Of a DNA stretch of 26,005 nt, positions 15,114 to 23,730 are shown piece by piece. The DNA is taken from the NCBI GenBank assembly GCA_023415495.1, contig JAEZKK010000033.1:1-26005 (forward strand), read 5' to 3'. Every line of letters starts with the position of its first letter. Position 1 is the stretch's first letter. The notes under the pieces were generated by a model that saw only the letters and a program-made list of their open reading frames with translations, was not told the origin of the DNA and did no database searches. This DNA is from Bacteroidota bacterium (lineage in GTDB: Bacteria; Bacteroidota; Bacteroidia; Bacteroidales; P3). A program made the position numbers and the translations under genes.

Positions 15114-16637
15114 TCATTTTAAAATAAAAATATCTTTTGGCATTAACGGTCTTTGATAAAATCTATTATTAAACCCTTTTAATAATATCTTTTCCTGTGA
15201 AATATTATCAATATCATCTGCAAAAAACTCAGGATTATTGAAAGTAGTTATCTTTTTTATTTTTTTCTCTTCAAAATAAACTCTCATCCCAGAACCCTTT
15301 CCAATATTAACTCCCATTAATTCATTTTCCTCTTTTGAATCTTCATAAATAAAATACACACTCTCTGCATTCCCATCAATATCTACCATATATAATTTAT
15401 TATCTTCAAAATATCCCTTCATAGTTTTTCCTTTTATCTGGTTGAATTTATCCAAATTAATAGTATCAGCTAATTGAATAACAAAGGAATTATTATATGC
15501 ATCAAAACTATGTATTTTATTCTTTATTACCATCTTAATAGTATCGGCAAGGATTTGATTATCTTCATTCCAAATAACCGGAGAGCCTAACATATAAAGA
15601 GTTGAATCGCTAAAACTATAATCAATAATATCTGAGAATCCCTGTATATCACTCCTATAAAACTTTACACTATTAAAAGAATGTAGACTTTTCATATTCA
15701 TAGAAGTATCATACTTAACTAATAATGTATCGCAATGAAGATAAAGAGTATCTTGGTCTTCGAAATATCTTACAAGAGGAATATTTGTGATATAAGTATA
15801 TGGATTAAACTCATTATTATCAATATAAAGAGAATTTCCAGTAATAATTAAATTATTCAAACTGTCCTCAATATAAATATTTCTCAACCCATAACCAAGC
15901 TTAGTTGTAGAAGAATACTCAAAGGTATCTGCCTGAATTAATCTGCTATTATTTATTAATTGACCTTGTTTTGAAGAGAATGAAGTACTTGATTTTGTAT
16001 TATACCATCCTTTTTCTGTATAAATATAAGTACTATCTTGATTTATAATATTTGTAGGTCCATAAAATGATGCGATTTTAGTATTTGAATTGTATGCCAT
16101 AGTATCTGAAAAGATTTCTGTGGAATCTGAATATATTTCAACCTTATCAGTAAATATCACATCTTTATTATCTAAGAAATAAGTACCCTTAATGCTTTTT
16201 AAAATTGATTTATCATCATAAATTATAGCTTTATTAGTGTATCTTACAGTATTTAATAATCTTTCCAATACTAAATAATCTGTTTCAAGGATTAAGTTTT
16301 TATCCTTCATCTTGATTTTCTTTCCAATCAATTCAGCCACCTTAGTCTGACCATCATAATAAAGCTCATCCCCCCAAATTTTTAATGTATCTTTCTGATT
16401 AATGTAGATATTACCAAAAGCAGTAAAGCGATTTTCTTTTTCATTGAAAATCGCTGAATCACAATACATCTTCATATCTTCATGCTCAAACTCAACCTTA
16501 TCGACCATAATTAGCTCATCGGGGAAAGAAGGCCTTTTATCACTCCAAGAAGCTTTATAATTTATCTTCTTTTGAGCATGGAGATTTGAGAATAAAATAA
16601 AAAATAGAATTAAGAATAAACTTAGTTTATAACGCAT
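15114..16637 (-). CDS. OstA/LptA-like LPS transport family protein
   Basis: A 507-residue exported protein with a signal peptide (MRYKLSLFLILFFILFSNLHA, cleaved near residue 21). It then has a long series of short alternating beta-strand repeats typical of the OstA/LptA jelly-roll fold (for example DSAIFNEKENRFTAFGNIYI, then a strand DTLKIWGDELYYD). It resembles the Bacteroidota OstA-like family (OstA_2). In proteobacteria such folds form the periplasmic bridge that carries LPS to the outer membrane, and a similar role here is inference. It is longer than LptA (about 180 aa), with enough repeats for several jelly-roll units, but lacks the C-terminal barrel of LptD. Three bases separate its ATG from the stop of the PepSY-like gene upstream, so they share an operon. 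Confidence 0.85.
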   Translation of the reverse strand: MRYKLSLFLILFFILFSNLHAQKKINYKASWSDKRPSFPDELIMVDKVEFEHEDMKMYCDSAIFNEKENRFTAFGNIYINQKDTLKIWGDELYYDGQTKVAELIGKKIKMKDKNLILETDYLVLERLLNTVRYTNKAIIYDDKSILKSIKGTYFLDNKDVIFTDKVEIYSDSTEIFSDTMAYNSNTKIASFYGPTNIINQDSTYIYTEKGWYNTKSSTSFSSKQGQLINNSRLIQADTFEYSSTTKLGYGLRNIYIEDSLNNLIITGNSLYIDNNEFNPYTYITNIPLVRYFEDQDTLYLHCDTLLVKYDTSMNMKSLHSFNSVKFYRSDIQGFSDIIDYSFSDSTLYMLGSPVIWNEDNQILADTIKMVIKNKIHSFDAYNNSFVIQLADTINLDKFNQIKGKTMKGYFEDNKLYMVDIDGNAESVYFIYEDSKEENELMGVNIGKGSGMRVYFEEKKIKKITTFNNPEFFADDIDNISQEKILLKGFNNRFYQRPLMPKDIFILK

Positions 16638-16640
16638 TTC

Positions 16641-17723
16641 TTAGAAATCATCGTCCATTTGGTCATACTCATCACCACTTGTTGCAAGACCTTGATATTT
16701 AAAAGATTTATCGTATGTAAGCTTAATTGTTTTAACCTCTCTTCTTCCCTTTATTTTCTCTTCTAAAACAACAAGGAAATATTGGTCTAATTTCCTATCA
16801 GTAACCATCCTTCTATACTTAATATCATATTCAATCTTTTGAATAAATGAGATTTTTGCATCTGGATACCTATCTTCTAAATCCTTTAAAATCAAACGTG
16901 GATATCTGTCAGGATTAACCTCAGATGTAACTGAAACTATTGTCCCATCTGGCATAAAAAGCGTCTCTAAATTAGTTCCTTGACGATTTTGGAATAATGC
17001 TCTATAACACGTATCTTCGCCCTTCCAGCTATCAATCTCTATTCTTGGATATTTCTTTTCAAAAGATTTAGTAACAAGCTCAGGAATCTTAACTTCTTCC
17101 AAAGACTCTGGTGCTTTAATATCTATCTTCTTTCCAGAGGCTTTTGAATCTCCACTCCCTGCAACCTTAACTGGATCTCCTGGCATTGCTGTTCTGTCAG
17201 CCATTTTCTTTTGATTTCTCTCGATATCCTCAGGGTTTAATCTTGCGATATAGTCTTTCTTCACAAAATCAGGATCAGGAGCATTAGTTTTAATCATTTT
17301 CCCTCTTGGATCAAAAATCATTTCATATTCTGTTTGTGCTACACCCTTCATTGAAATGATTAATCTATAATAATTATCTCCTCCAAAATCCTCAACATAT
17401 TCAGATTTCTTAATTCTATAACCAGGATAATTATTGATAAAGTAATTAGCAACCAAAGTAGGTAATTCTTGTTCAGCAATATTGAAAATCGTGAACTGCC
17501 AATTCCCATTAGCAGTAAAGAATGCTCTTCCTGTTTGATTATCAATATTTATTTCAGCAACATATTGACCTGTTTCAAAGAACCAACCCAAAAGTTTATA
17601 ATCATAATAGGTGTTTTCTAAACCCATTCTTACTTCTTGTGGCACATCTGAATTTCTAAGTTTTTGAGAATAAGCAGACAAAAATCCAGACAATAATAAA
17701 ACTATTAATAAAAACCTTTTCAT
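16641..17723 (-). CDS. PepSY-like periplasmic protein (two PepSY-like domains)
   Basis: A 360-residue exported protein with a signal peptide (MKRFLLIVLLLSGFLSAYSQ). Two regions, about residues 25-137 and 210-345, carry the pattern of the Bacteroidota PepSY-like family (DUF2874-type): short strands with aromatic residues, YFINNYPGYRI and FEKKYPRIEIDSW, followed by strands ending in a DPRGKM or MPDGTIV turn. A polar linker joins them, and the tail is acidic (DEYDQMDDDF). Function is unknown; proteins of this group are often called putative beta-lactamase-inhibitor-like. The frame is open to 17798, but that would overlap purA and place 25 non-signal residues first. The ATG at 17723, 13 bases after the purA stop, is the better start. 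Confidence 0.85.
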   Translation of the reverse strand: MKRFLLIVLLLSGFLSAYSQKLRNSDVPQEVRMGLENTYYDYKLLGWFFETGQYVAEINIDNQTGRAFFTANGNWQFTIFNIAEQELPTLVANYFINNYPGYRIKKSEYVEDFGGDNYYRLIISMKGVAQTEYEMIFDPRGKMIKTNAPDPDFVKKDYIARLNPEDIERNQKKMADRTAMPGDPVKVAGSGDSKASGKKIDIKAPESLEEVKIPELVTKSFEKKYPRIEIDSWKGEDTCYRALFQNRQGTNLETLFMPDGTIVSVTSEVNPDRYPRLILKDLEDRYPDAKISFIQKIEYDIKYRRMVTDRKLDQYFLVVLEEKIKGRREVKTIKLTYDKSFKYQGLATSGDEYDQMDDDF

Positions 17724-17736
17724 ATTTATGTGTTTT

Positions 17737-19038
17737 TTATATATCAATTCTAAAAATAGTATCTTTTCTATCAGGAGAAGTTGAAATAATTGCAACATCT
17801 ACTCCTATTTCTTTTTCAATAGTTTGAACATATCTCTTTAATTGAATTGGCAAACTATCAAAATCACAAATGCCATTTAATTCTTTTTTCCATCCCATAA
17901 ACTCTGTTAAAATTGGTTTAATCTCTGTTTCATTAATATCGAATGGAAGAACATCAGTTATTTCATTTTCAATACTGTACTCAAAACAAGCACTAAATTT
18001 ATTGAAACTATTTAATACATCAACCTTCATCATAAACAAATGAGTTACTCCATTGAGCATACAAGCATATTTTAACGAAGGAATATCAATCCAGCCACAT
18101 CTTCTTGGTCTTCCTGTTGTAGAACCAAATTCATTTCCATTTACCCTTAATTTATCTCCATCTTGATTAAACAATTCAGTTGGGAAAGCTCCACTACCTA
18201 CCCTTGTGCAATAAGCTTTACAAACTCCAAATACCTTACCAATTACTGTTGGAGCGACTCCTAAACCTGAGCAAACTCCTGAGGTAATAGTATTGGAAGA
18301 AGTAACGAAAGGATAAGAACCAAAATCAATATCTAACATAGAACCCTGTGCACCCTCAGCAAGGATTTTCTTTCCCTGTTTTAATGCATTATTTAAGAAG
18401 TATTCACTATCGATAAAATTCATTCTTTCTAAGGTTTCCAATGCCTTAAACCATTTCCTTTCATATTCATCGAAGGTTAGATTATCAATTCTAAAAGAAT
18501 CGAAAGTAAACCCTAATGAATTTAAAAGTCTTAAATGAGAGTCTTTTAGTTTAGAATATTTATCTTTCCATCCCTCTAATTTAATATCACCTACTCTAAG
18601 TCCTTGTCTTGCAATTTTGTCAGTATATGTTGGACCAATTCCTTTAAGTGTAGAACCAATTTTTGTACTTCCTCTATAAGTTTCGTTTGCAATATCAAGC
18701 ATTCTATGAGAAGGAAGGATTAAATGTGATTTTTTAGACACATATAGATTATCATTTACATCTACATCCTTTGACATCAAAGCAAAAACTTCTTTTTCAA
18801 AAATATAAGGTTCAATCAATACTCCATTTCCAATTATATTTATTTTATCTTTGTGAAAAATCCCCGAAGGAATAATATGAAGCACATGTTTGATTCCGTT
18901 AAATTCTAAGGTATGTCCTGCATTAGGGCCTCCTTGAAAGCGAGCAATAATATCATATTTTGGAGTAAGGCAATCAACAATTTTTCCTTTTCCCTCATCT
19001 CCCCATTGCAATCCAAGAAGCACATCAATCTTGTTCAT
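17737..19038 (-). CDS. purA: adenylosuccinate synthetase
   Basis: Joins IMP and aspartate using GTP to make adenylosuccinate, the first committed step to AMP. At 433 residues it has the normal length. The P-loop GDEGKGK holds the catalytic Asp14, and GGPNAGHT holds His42. Further signatures are GSTKIGSTLKGIGPTYTDK, EGAQGSMLDIDFGSYPFVTS and GRPRRCGWIDI. It is the first gene of the tight run purA, PepSY-like, OstA-like, grpE, dnaJ. The 96-base gap upstream should hold the promoter, but the best -7-like match there (TTTATTTG, 19109..19116 on the minus strand) is imperfect and lacks a -33 box. Confidence 0.98.
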   Translation of the reverse strand: MNKIDVLLGLQWGDEGKGKIVDCLTPKYDIIARFQGGPNAGHTLEFNGIKHVLHIIPSGIFHKDKINIIGNGVLIEPYIFEKEVFALMSKDVDVNDNLYVSKKSHLILPSHRMLDIANETYRGSTKIGSTLKGIGPTYTDKIARQGLRVGDIKLEGWKDKYSKLKDSHLRLLNSLGFTFDSFRIDNLTFDEYERKWFKALETLERMNFIDSEYFLNNALKQGKKILAEGAQGSMLDIDFGSYPFVTSSNTITSGVCSGLGVAPTVIGKVFGVCKAYCTRVGSGAFPTELFNQDGDKLRVNGNEFGSTTGRPRRCGWIDIPSLKYACMLNGVTHLFMMKVDVLNSFNKFSACFEYSIENEITDVLPFDINETEIKPILTEFMGWKKELNGICDFDSLPIQLKRYVQTIEKEIGVDVAIISTSPDRKDTIFRIDI

Positions 19039-19134
19039 AAGTAATAATAATCTATATCTGTAATTAAGTAAAAGTTATATTTTGGTACTAAACCAACATG
19101 CGAATTTACAAATAAATTTCCAATTCTGCACATA

Positions 19135-19974
19135 TTAATTTTTATTTGTATGAAAATCGACTAAATGATTTATAGGTGATTGAATTATTTTTGAAATACT
19201 TAACCCAAAATCTCTTGAAGATTCTCTTAAAATATCCTCACACAAATACGCCACACTTCCAACGAAATTCAGGCTATACTTATTATAATTTGGATATAAT
19301 AATATTTGATTTTCAAAGAAAGACTTAAAGGATTTCTTTAAAATCTCTCTAAGATATTTCTCTTCCTTGTTTTCAATAGCAAACCTTGCAAAGGATGCAA
19401 GAAAATAATTAGGACGAGTTTCTTTATATATTTTATCTAAGAAATAGGACTCTTCAAATGGAAATTGGGCATAGAATTTATCAGAAATATCTTTTGGCAT
19501 TAATCCTTTTAAATAAGAACTTAAAACTCTTTTACCAATATCCGTTCCCCCTCCCTCATCGCATAATACATAACCAAGAGCAGGAATATTTTCAGTTATC
19601 TCAACTCCATTAAAAACACAGGAATTAGACCCTGTTCCAAGTATTCCACAAATCCCCTTATCTCTCCCACATAAAGCTCTTGCAGCTCCAAGCATATCGT
19701 GATTTATCTCTATATTAGAATTTGGGAAAACATCTTTAAAAACATTCTCCATTTCAAGTTTCTTAGACTTCGATGAACATCCTGCCCCATAGAAATATAT
19801 CTCTAATGAAAACTCCTTAGGTATATCTATTTCCGAATTAATTATAGAGAATAGCTCTTCAATAGGTGTATTAAATGGATTAAGCCCTATTGTTTGAAAA
19901 GAAATTCTTTTATCATCCTGACCTACATATACCCAATGAGTTTTACTCGAACCGCTATCAGCTACAAGAATCAT
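19135..19974 (-). CDS. BadF/BadG/BcrA/BcrD ATPase family kinase (N-acetylglucosamine kinase-like)
   Basis: A 279-residue cytoplasmic kinase of the ASKHA fold. The N-terminal phosphate-1 motif is ADSGSSKT, then GILGTGSNS (phosphate-2 region) and YVLCDEGGGTDIG. These match Bacteroidota proteins annotated as N-acetylglucosamine kinase or BadF/BadG family ATPase. It lacks the iron-sulfur cysteine arrangement expected of a 2-hydroxyacyl-CoA dehydratase activator. A small-sugar kinase, perhaps for amino sugars from cell-wall recycling, is the best guess; the exact substrate is not shown. Its ATG is 6 bases past the stop of the PLP-enzyme gene, so the two are probably transcribed together. Confidence 0.85.
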   Translation of the reverse strand: MILVADSGSSKTHWVYVGQDDKRISFQTIGLNPFNTPIEELFSIINSEIDIPKEFSLEIYFYGAGCSSKSKKLEMENVFKDVFPNSNIEINHDMLGAARALCGRDKGICGILGTGSNSCVFNGVEITENIPALGYVLCDEGGGTDIGKRVLSSYLKGLMPKDISDKFYAQFPFEESYFLDKIYKETRPNYFLASFARFAIENKEEKYLREILKKSFKSFFENQILLYPNYNKYSLNFVGSVAYLCEDILRESSRDFGLSISKIIQSPINHLVDFHTNKN

Positions 19975-19980
19975 ATTTTA

Positions 19981-21183
19981 TTAAATAAACTTCACTTCCC
20001 TTAAAGCCTCTTCGATTTGAGAGAACGTGTATTCAATATCATTATCAAGACCAACAGAGTATCTTACAAGACCTTCGCTCATTCCCATTTCCTTTTGGTA
20101 TTCTTCTGGAAGTTCAGAAGAAGTAGATTTTCCAGAACAAGAGAACAAAGTACGGAAGAATCCAAGACTTACCGCCAAATAACCAATTCCTTTTTCTTGC
20201 ATAATTTCCATAAACTTATTAGCCTTTTCGCTTGTTCCTAAGTCAATAGCAATCATACCTCCAAATCCAAATTTCTCATTCATTTGATTTTTCATCAAAG
20301 TATGATCAATATGAGATGAAAGACCAGGATAATTAGCCTTAATTCCAATAGAATTAAACTTCTCTGCTAAATACATTGCATTTCTGCTATGTTGTTGCAT
20401 TCTAATATGAAGTGTGTATAAGTTCTTTAAAATAGAGGTTGAACGGAAAGAATCCAATACAGGTCCTAATAGCATTGCTGTACCATCGTTTACATCAATC
20501 AATGAATTAATAAAATCTCCATCAGCACAAATAGCACCAGCAACACAGTCGTTCTTTCCATTAACAAATTTAGTCATAGAATAAACAACTATATGAGCTC
20601 CTAATACATAAGGAGAGAAAATCATTGGAGTAAAAGTATTATCGATAATAAGTTTAGCTCCAAACTCATCTGCAATCTTTCTTAATTCAGGAACATTAGC
20701 AATTCTAAGTAAAGGATTACTCATTGTTTCTGTGTATATCACCTTGGTATTTGGTTTACAAGCAGCTTTCACTTGTTCAAGATTGGTAGTATCTACAAAA
20801 CTAACCTCAATACCAAATCTTTGAACATAGTTCTTTAAGAAAGCAAATGTACCACCATAAACTGTCATAGAAGCAACAATATGATCTCCTTTTTGTGCAC
20901 ATTGCAATAATGCACAAGTGATAGCAGCCATACCAGAGCCAGTTACCCAAGCAGCCTCAGTTCCTTCCATAGCTGCAAGAGCTTTTGAAAGAGCAAGGTT
21001 AGAAGGGTTCCAATGGCGAGAATACAAGAAATATCCTTCTGTTTCACCATGGAAGGTATCTGTCATTGTTTGCCCATAAGGGAAACAAAATGTTGCTGAA
21101 TCATTTATAGATGGGTTAACTCCTCTTTCTGCAGAAGTATCTGCAACAGCATTAATAGCCATTGCTGGATCAAACTTTTTCAT
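19981..21183 (-). CDS. Cys/Met-metabolism PLP-dependent enzyme (methionine gamma-lyase-like)
   Basis: A 400-residue fold-type I PLP enzyme of the gamma-family (cystathionine gamma-synthase/lyase, methionine gamma-lyase). The PLP lysine is K205 in SMTKFVNGKND. The substrate-entry motif is YSRHWNPSN and the cofactor-stacking region VYGGT. IIDNTFTP supplies the Asp that contacts the pyridine nitrogen. Sequence type suggests methionine gamma-lyase or a related C-S lyase. However, the Cys of the LYGCT motif that characterises classical methionine gamma-lyases is Gly here, so the substrate is open. It follows fabG after 29 bases. Confidence 0.87.
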   Translation of the reverse strand: MKKFDPAMAINAVADTSAERGVNPSINDSATFCFPYGQTMTDTFHGETEGYFLYSRHWNPSNLALSKALAAMEGTEAAWVTGSGMAAITCALLQCAQKGDHIVASMTVYGGTFAFLKNYVQRFGIEVSFVDTTNLEQVKAACKPNTKVIYTETMSNPLLRIANVPELRKIADEFGAKLIIDNTFTPMIFSPYVLGAHIVVYSMTKFVNGKNDCVAGAICADGDFINSLIDVNDGTAMLLGPVLDSFRSTSILKNLYTLHIRMQQHSRNAMYLAEKFNSIGIKANYPGLSSHIDHTLMKNQMNEKFGFGGMIAIDLGTSEKANKFMEIMQEKGIGYLAVSLGFFRTLFSCSGKSTSSELPEEYQKEMGMSEGLVRYSVGLDNDIEYTFSQIEEALREVKFI

Positions 21184-21212
21184 ATATTATTTTATTTAAT
21201 TGTTTTCTCTTT

Positions 21213-21959
21213 TTAGCAATTCATTGCTCCACAAACACTGATTACTTGTCCACTAACATAACTTGAAAGCTCTGAACCAAGGAATACACATACCTTAGCA
21301 ACTTCCTCTGCCGAACCTCCTCTACGTAAAGGAATCTTAGCTTCCCAAGACTTTCTAACATCTTCTGGCAATTGTCCCGTCATATCAGTGATAATAAAAC
21401 CAGGAGCAACAGCATTAGCTCTAATATTTCTTGAACCTAACTCCTGTGCAATTGACTTTGTAAACCCAATAATACCAGCCTTAGAAGCAGAATAATTCGA
21501 CTGACCAGCATTACCGCTAACCCCTACAACACTACTCATATTAATAATAGAGCCGCTTCTTTGTTTAAGCATAATCTTTTGGCAAGCATGAGTAAGATTA
21601 AAAACCGATTTAAGATTAACATTCATAATCAAATCCCAATCCCCTTCTGTCATTCTCATAAGCAAATTATCACGAGTAATACCGGCATTATTAACCAAAA
21701 TATCTATTCTTCCAAACTCTTTTGCAACCTCCTCAACCAACTTAGCACTATCCTCAAAATTTGCAGCATTAGAAGCATAACCCTTAGCCTTAATTCCAAA
21801 AGCATTTAATTCTGCTTCTGTCTTTTCCATATTTTCATCCTTACGCACATCTGTAAAAGCAATATTACATCCCTCTTGTGCATAAACCAAAGCAATAGCT
21901 TTACCAATACCACGTGAAGCTCCTGTGATTAGAGCAACCTTACCTTCAAGTAATTTCAT
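21213..21959 (-). CDS. fabG: 3-oxoacyl-ACP reductase FabG
   Basis: NADPH-dependent short-chain dehydrogenase that reduces beta-ketoacyl-ACP in fatty-acid elongation. It has 248 residues, the usual length. The cofactor motif TGASRGIG is at 12-19, NNAG at 90-93, and the catalytic set N115, S143, Y156 and K160 is complete. The frame is open to 21995, but that extension would run into the promoter -7 element (21993..22000) and has no FabG homology. The ATG at 21959 gives the canonical MKLLEGKVALITGA start. FabG family members can have other substrates, yet the close match to the family pattern makes FabG likely. Confidence 0.93.
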   Translation of the reverse strand: MKLLEGKVALITGASRGIGKAIALVYAQEGCNIAFTDVRKDENMEKTEAELNAFGIKAKGYASNAANFEDSAKLVEEVAKEFGRIDILVNNAGITRDNLLMRMTEGDWDLIMNVNLKSVFNLTHACQKIMLKQRSGSIINMSSVVGVSGNAGQSNYSASKAGIIGFTKSIAQELGSRNIRANAVAPGFIITDMTGQLPEDVRKSWEAKIPLRRGGSAEEVAKVCVFLGSELSSYVSGQVISVCGAMNC

Positions 21960-21992
21960 AGTAAAAATGTATTTTTTTATTAAATATATTTG

Positions 21993-22000
21993 CAAAGTTA
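21993..22000 (-). promoter_or_regulatory. -7 promoter element upstream of fabG
   Basis: The minus strand reads TAACTTTG followed by CAAAT, matching TANNTTTG. It shares TTTGCAAAT with the yidC promoter. A canonical TTTG is not found 19 nt upstream. Transcription would start near 21986, leaving a leader of about 27 nt before the ATG at 21959. Confidence 0.5.
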
Positions 22001-22080
22001 CGTATTTAATTTGAATAAAGAGAAGAAACGCATAGACTTTTTTATATATACGAATTTCATATTTTGAAATAAAACATTAC

Positions 22081-22263
22081 ACCACATCATTCCCAATTGC
22101 TACATTTATAATTAACGTTATTGGATGTTTAATCATAGGATTACTTATAGGTCTATCCACCAAATACCATATCCTAAACAATGAGCTAAAATACCTATTA
22201 ATAATAGGCTTTTGCGGAGGATACACAACCCTCCCCTATTTAAACATAAACATTCCATTTTAA
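22081..22263 (+). pseudogene. crcB: crcB (fluoride channel) remnant, truncated at both ends
   Basis: The plus-strand frame reads TTSFPIATFIINVIGCLIIG, continues through a second hydrophobic segment, and reaches IIGFCGGYTT before LPYLNINIPF and a TAA. This matches the middle of CrcB/Fluc fluoride exporters, with the GT(F/L)xxNxxG helix and the GFCGGxTTFSTF motif. The N-terminal helix with its GGxxGAxxRY motif is missing. The Phe-box (FSTFS) and the whole last helix after GGYTT are also lost. The frame is open back to 22036 but has no ATG, GTG or TTG. At about 60 recognisable residues of the usual 120-125 it cannot be functional. Divergent from fabG, convergent with nhaD. Confidence 0.8.
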
Positions 22264-22275
22264 AATTGAATGTTT
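22248..22275 (+). terminator. hairpin terminator at the end of the crcB remnant
   Basis: AAACATTCCATTTT (22248..22261) and AAAATTGAATGTTT (22262..22275) are complementary at 13 of 14 positions, the centre forming the loop in RNA, and TTT follows on the plus strand. The hairpin overlaps the remnant's stop codon. A further small dyad (GACCCA-GAA-TGGGTC) lies at 22287..22301. Confidence 0.5.
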
Positions 22276-22314
22276 TTTACGCTATTGACCCAGAATGGGT
22301 CGCAGGTTTATAGA

Positions 22315-22351
22315 AAAAGGGGTAAATCTATTTTTTCGATCTACCCCTTTT
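22315..22351 (-). terminator. terminator of the yidC-nhaD unit
   Basis: The AAAAGGGGTA-type arm at 22315..22329 pairs with 22337..22351 with one mismatch. On the minus strand the structure ends in CCCCTTTTTCT, a good T-run, 24 bases past the nhaD stop codon. Confidence 0.8.
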
Positions 22352-22374
22352 GTATATTTAGATGTATTTATTTT

Positions 22375-23697
22375 CTATGTGTGAAGAATAAATTTACTGA
22401 TTAGAATAAATACTCCACCTCCGGCTAAGTAACCTATTAATGCCCAGATAGAAATCTTTTTTAAATACCATATAAAGTCTATCTTCTCCATTCCCATTAC
22501 TGCAACACCAGCAGCTGAACCGATAATTAATATACTACCACCTGTTCCTGCACAATAGGCAAGAAACTCCCAAAACGCTCCATCTTGAACGAAATGATAT
22601 AAATTAGGATCTGATGAAGCGGCTAACATCTCAGGTGTCGCTATTGGATACATTCCCATTGCAGCTGCAACTAATGGAACATTATCAACAATAGATGAGA
22701 GCAACCCGATTATTAGATTAATGATATAAATATCACCTATTTTATCTAAGGTCTTTGAAAGCAAATCCAAGTGTCCTGCTGTTTGCAAAGCTGCAACAGC
22801 CATAAGAATACCTAAGAAGAAAAGCACAGAAGGTGTGTCAACCTTTTGTAATACAGCTCCTACATTTAATTTGGAATAATTATCCTTATTTGCAACGTGC
22901 ATAATCTCGGTTACTACCCACATTAAACCAAGTCCAAATAGAATACCTAAATAAGGAGGTAGATGTGTAATTGTTTTAAAAACAGGAACAAACAATAATG
23001 AACCCACTCCTAAAAAGAAAATTATATTACTTTGTTTCTTAGAAATTGAAGGACATGAATCATCAGCCTCACATAATTCAGGACGCTTAACTTCTCCCTT
23101 CATCATAAATGTAATAGCTGTTAATGGGACTATCATTGAAACTAAGCTTGGAATAAATGTTTCCATAATAATCTTAACAGCAGTAACATTACCCTTAATC
23201 CAAAGCATAATTGTAGTTACATCCCCAATTGGAGACCATGCACCACCTGAATTAGCAGCAAGAATTACCATACCTGCAAAAAACCAGCGTTCATGTTTAT
23301 CATCAATTAGTTTTCTAAGCAAAGCAACCATTACAATTGCAGTAGTAAGGTTATCAAGAACTGCTGACATAAAGAAAGTAAGAATACTAATTACCCATAA
23401 AAGTTTTCTTTTATTTTTTGTAGTAATCTTATCAGTAATAATTCTAAATCCTTCGTGTCTATCAACAATCTCAACAATTGTCATAGCTCCCAAAAGGAAG
23501 AATAGAATCTCAGAAGTTTCTCCAAGGTGAGAAACAAGAGCATGGTGCTCGAAACCAGGTCCCATTAAAGCAAATACAGACCAAATAATTGCAGCTAATA
23601 ATAAGGCTGATGCAGACTTATTGATTTTTAGCGGATGTTCTAAGGCTATAAAAGCATAGCCCAGAATAAAAATAATAATCATTAATGTAAAATACAT
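22375..23697 (-). CDS. nhaD: NhaD-type Na+/H+ antiporter
   Basis: Inner-membrane sodium/proton antiporter of the ion transporter (ArsB/NhaD) superfamily. About 440 residues with roughly a dozen hydrophobic segments. Recognisable stretches include FFLLGAMTIVEIVDRHEGF, SAVLDNLTTAIVMVALLRKL, NSGGAWSPIGDVTTIMLW and SSIVDNVPLVAAAMGMY; the conserved Asp-Asn and Thr-Thr pairs typical of NhaD are present. I chose ATG at 23697 (MYFTLMIII); a GTG two codons earlier (23703) is possible. It lies 33 bases downstream of yidC with no terminator between, so co-transcription is likely. Its own terminator is at 22315..22351. Such antiporters are frequent in bacteria from saline habitats or the gut. Confidence 0.92.
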   Translation of the reverse strand: MYFTLMIIIFILGYAFIALEHPLKINKSASALLLAAIIWSVFALMGPGFEHHALVSHLGETSEILFFLLGAMTIVEIVDRHEGFRIITDKITTKNKRKLLWVISILTFFMSAVLDNLTTAIVMVALLRKLIDDKHERWFFAGMVILAANSGGAWSPIGDVTTIMLWIKGNVTAVKIIMETFIPSLVSMIVPLTAITFMMKGEVKRPELCEADDSCPSISKKQSNIIFFLGVGSLLFVPVFKTITHLPPYLGILFGLGLMWVVTEIMHVANKDNYSKLNVGAVLQKVDTPSVLFFLGILMAVAALQTAGHLDLLSKTLDKIGDIYIINLIIGLLSSIVDNVPLVAAAMGMYPIATPEMLAASSDPNLYHFVQDGAFWEFLAYCAGTGGSILIIGSAAGVAVMGMEKIDFIWYLKKISIWALIGYLAGGGVFILISKFILHT

Positions 23698-23730
23698 AAT
23701 CACTAAGATTTAATTAATTTGTTTTTAGTT

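Noticed and set aside
15103..15117. ATGACAA-T-TTGTCAT dyad as a heat-shock operator for grpE
   Set aside because: It does not match CIRCE and overlaps the OstA-like stop codon; 7-bp dyads are expected by chance in AT-rich DNA.
17724..17798. Upstream extension of the PepSY-like gene overlapping purA
   Set aside because: The ATG at 17723 begins a clean signal peptide; the extension is antisense-free but overlaps the purA 3' end and adds no recognisable sequence.
19039..19134. purA promoter
   Set aside because: The best -7 match, TTTATTTG at 19109..19116 on the minus strand, has a wrong second base and no -33 box, so I do not call it.
22287..22301. GACCCA-GAA-TGGGTC dyad as a separate regulatory site
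   Set aside because: A short stem between two convergent terminators with no adjacent gene start; nothing more can be supported.
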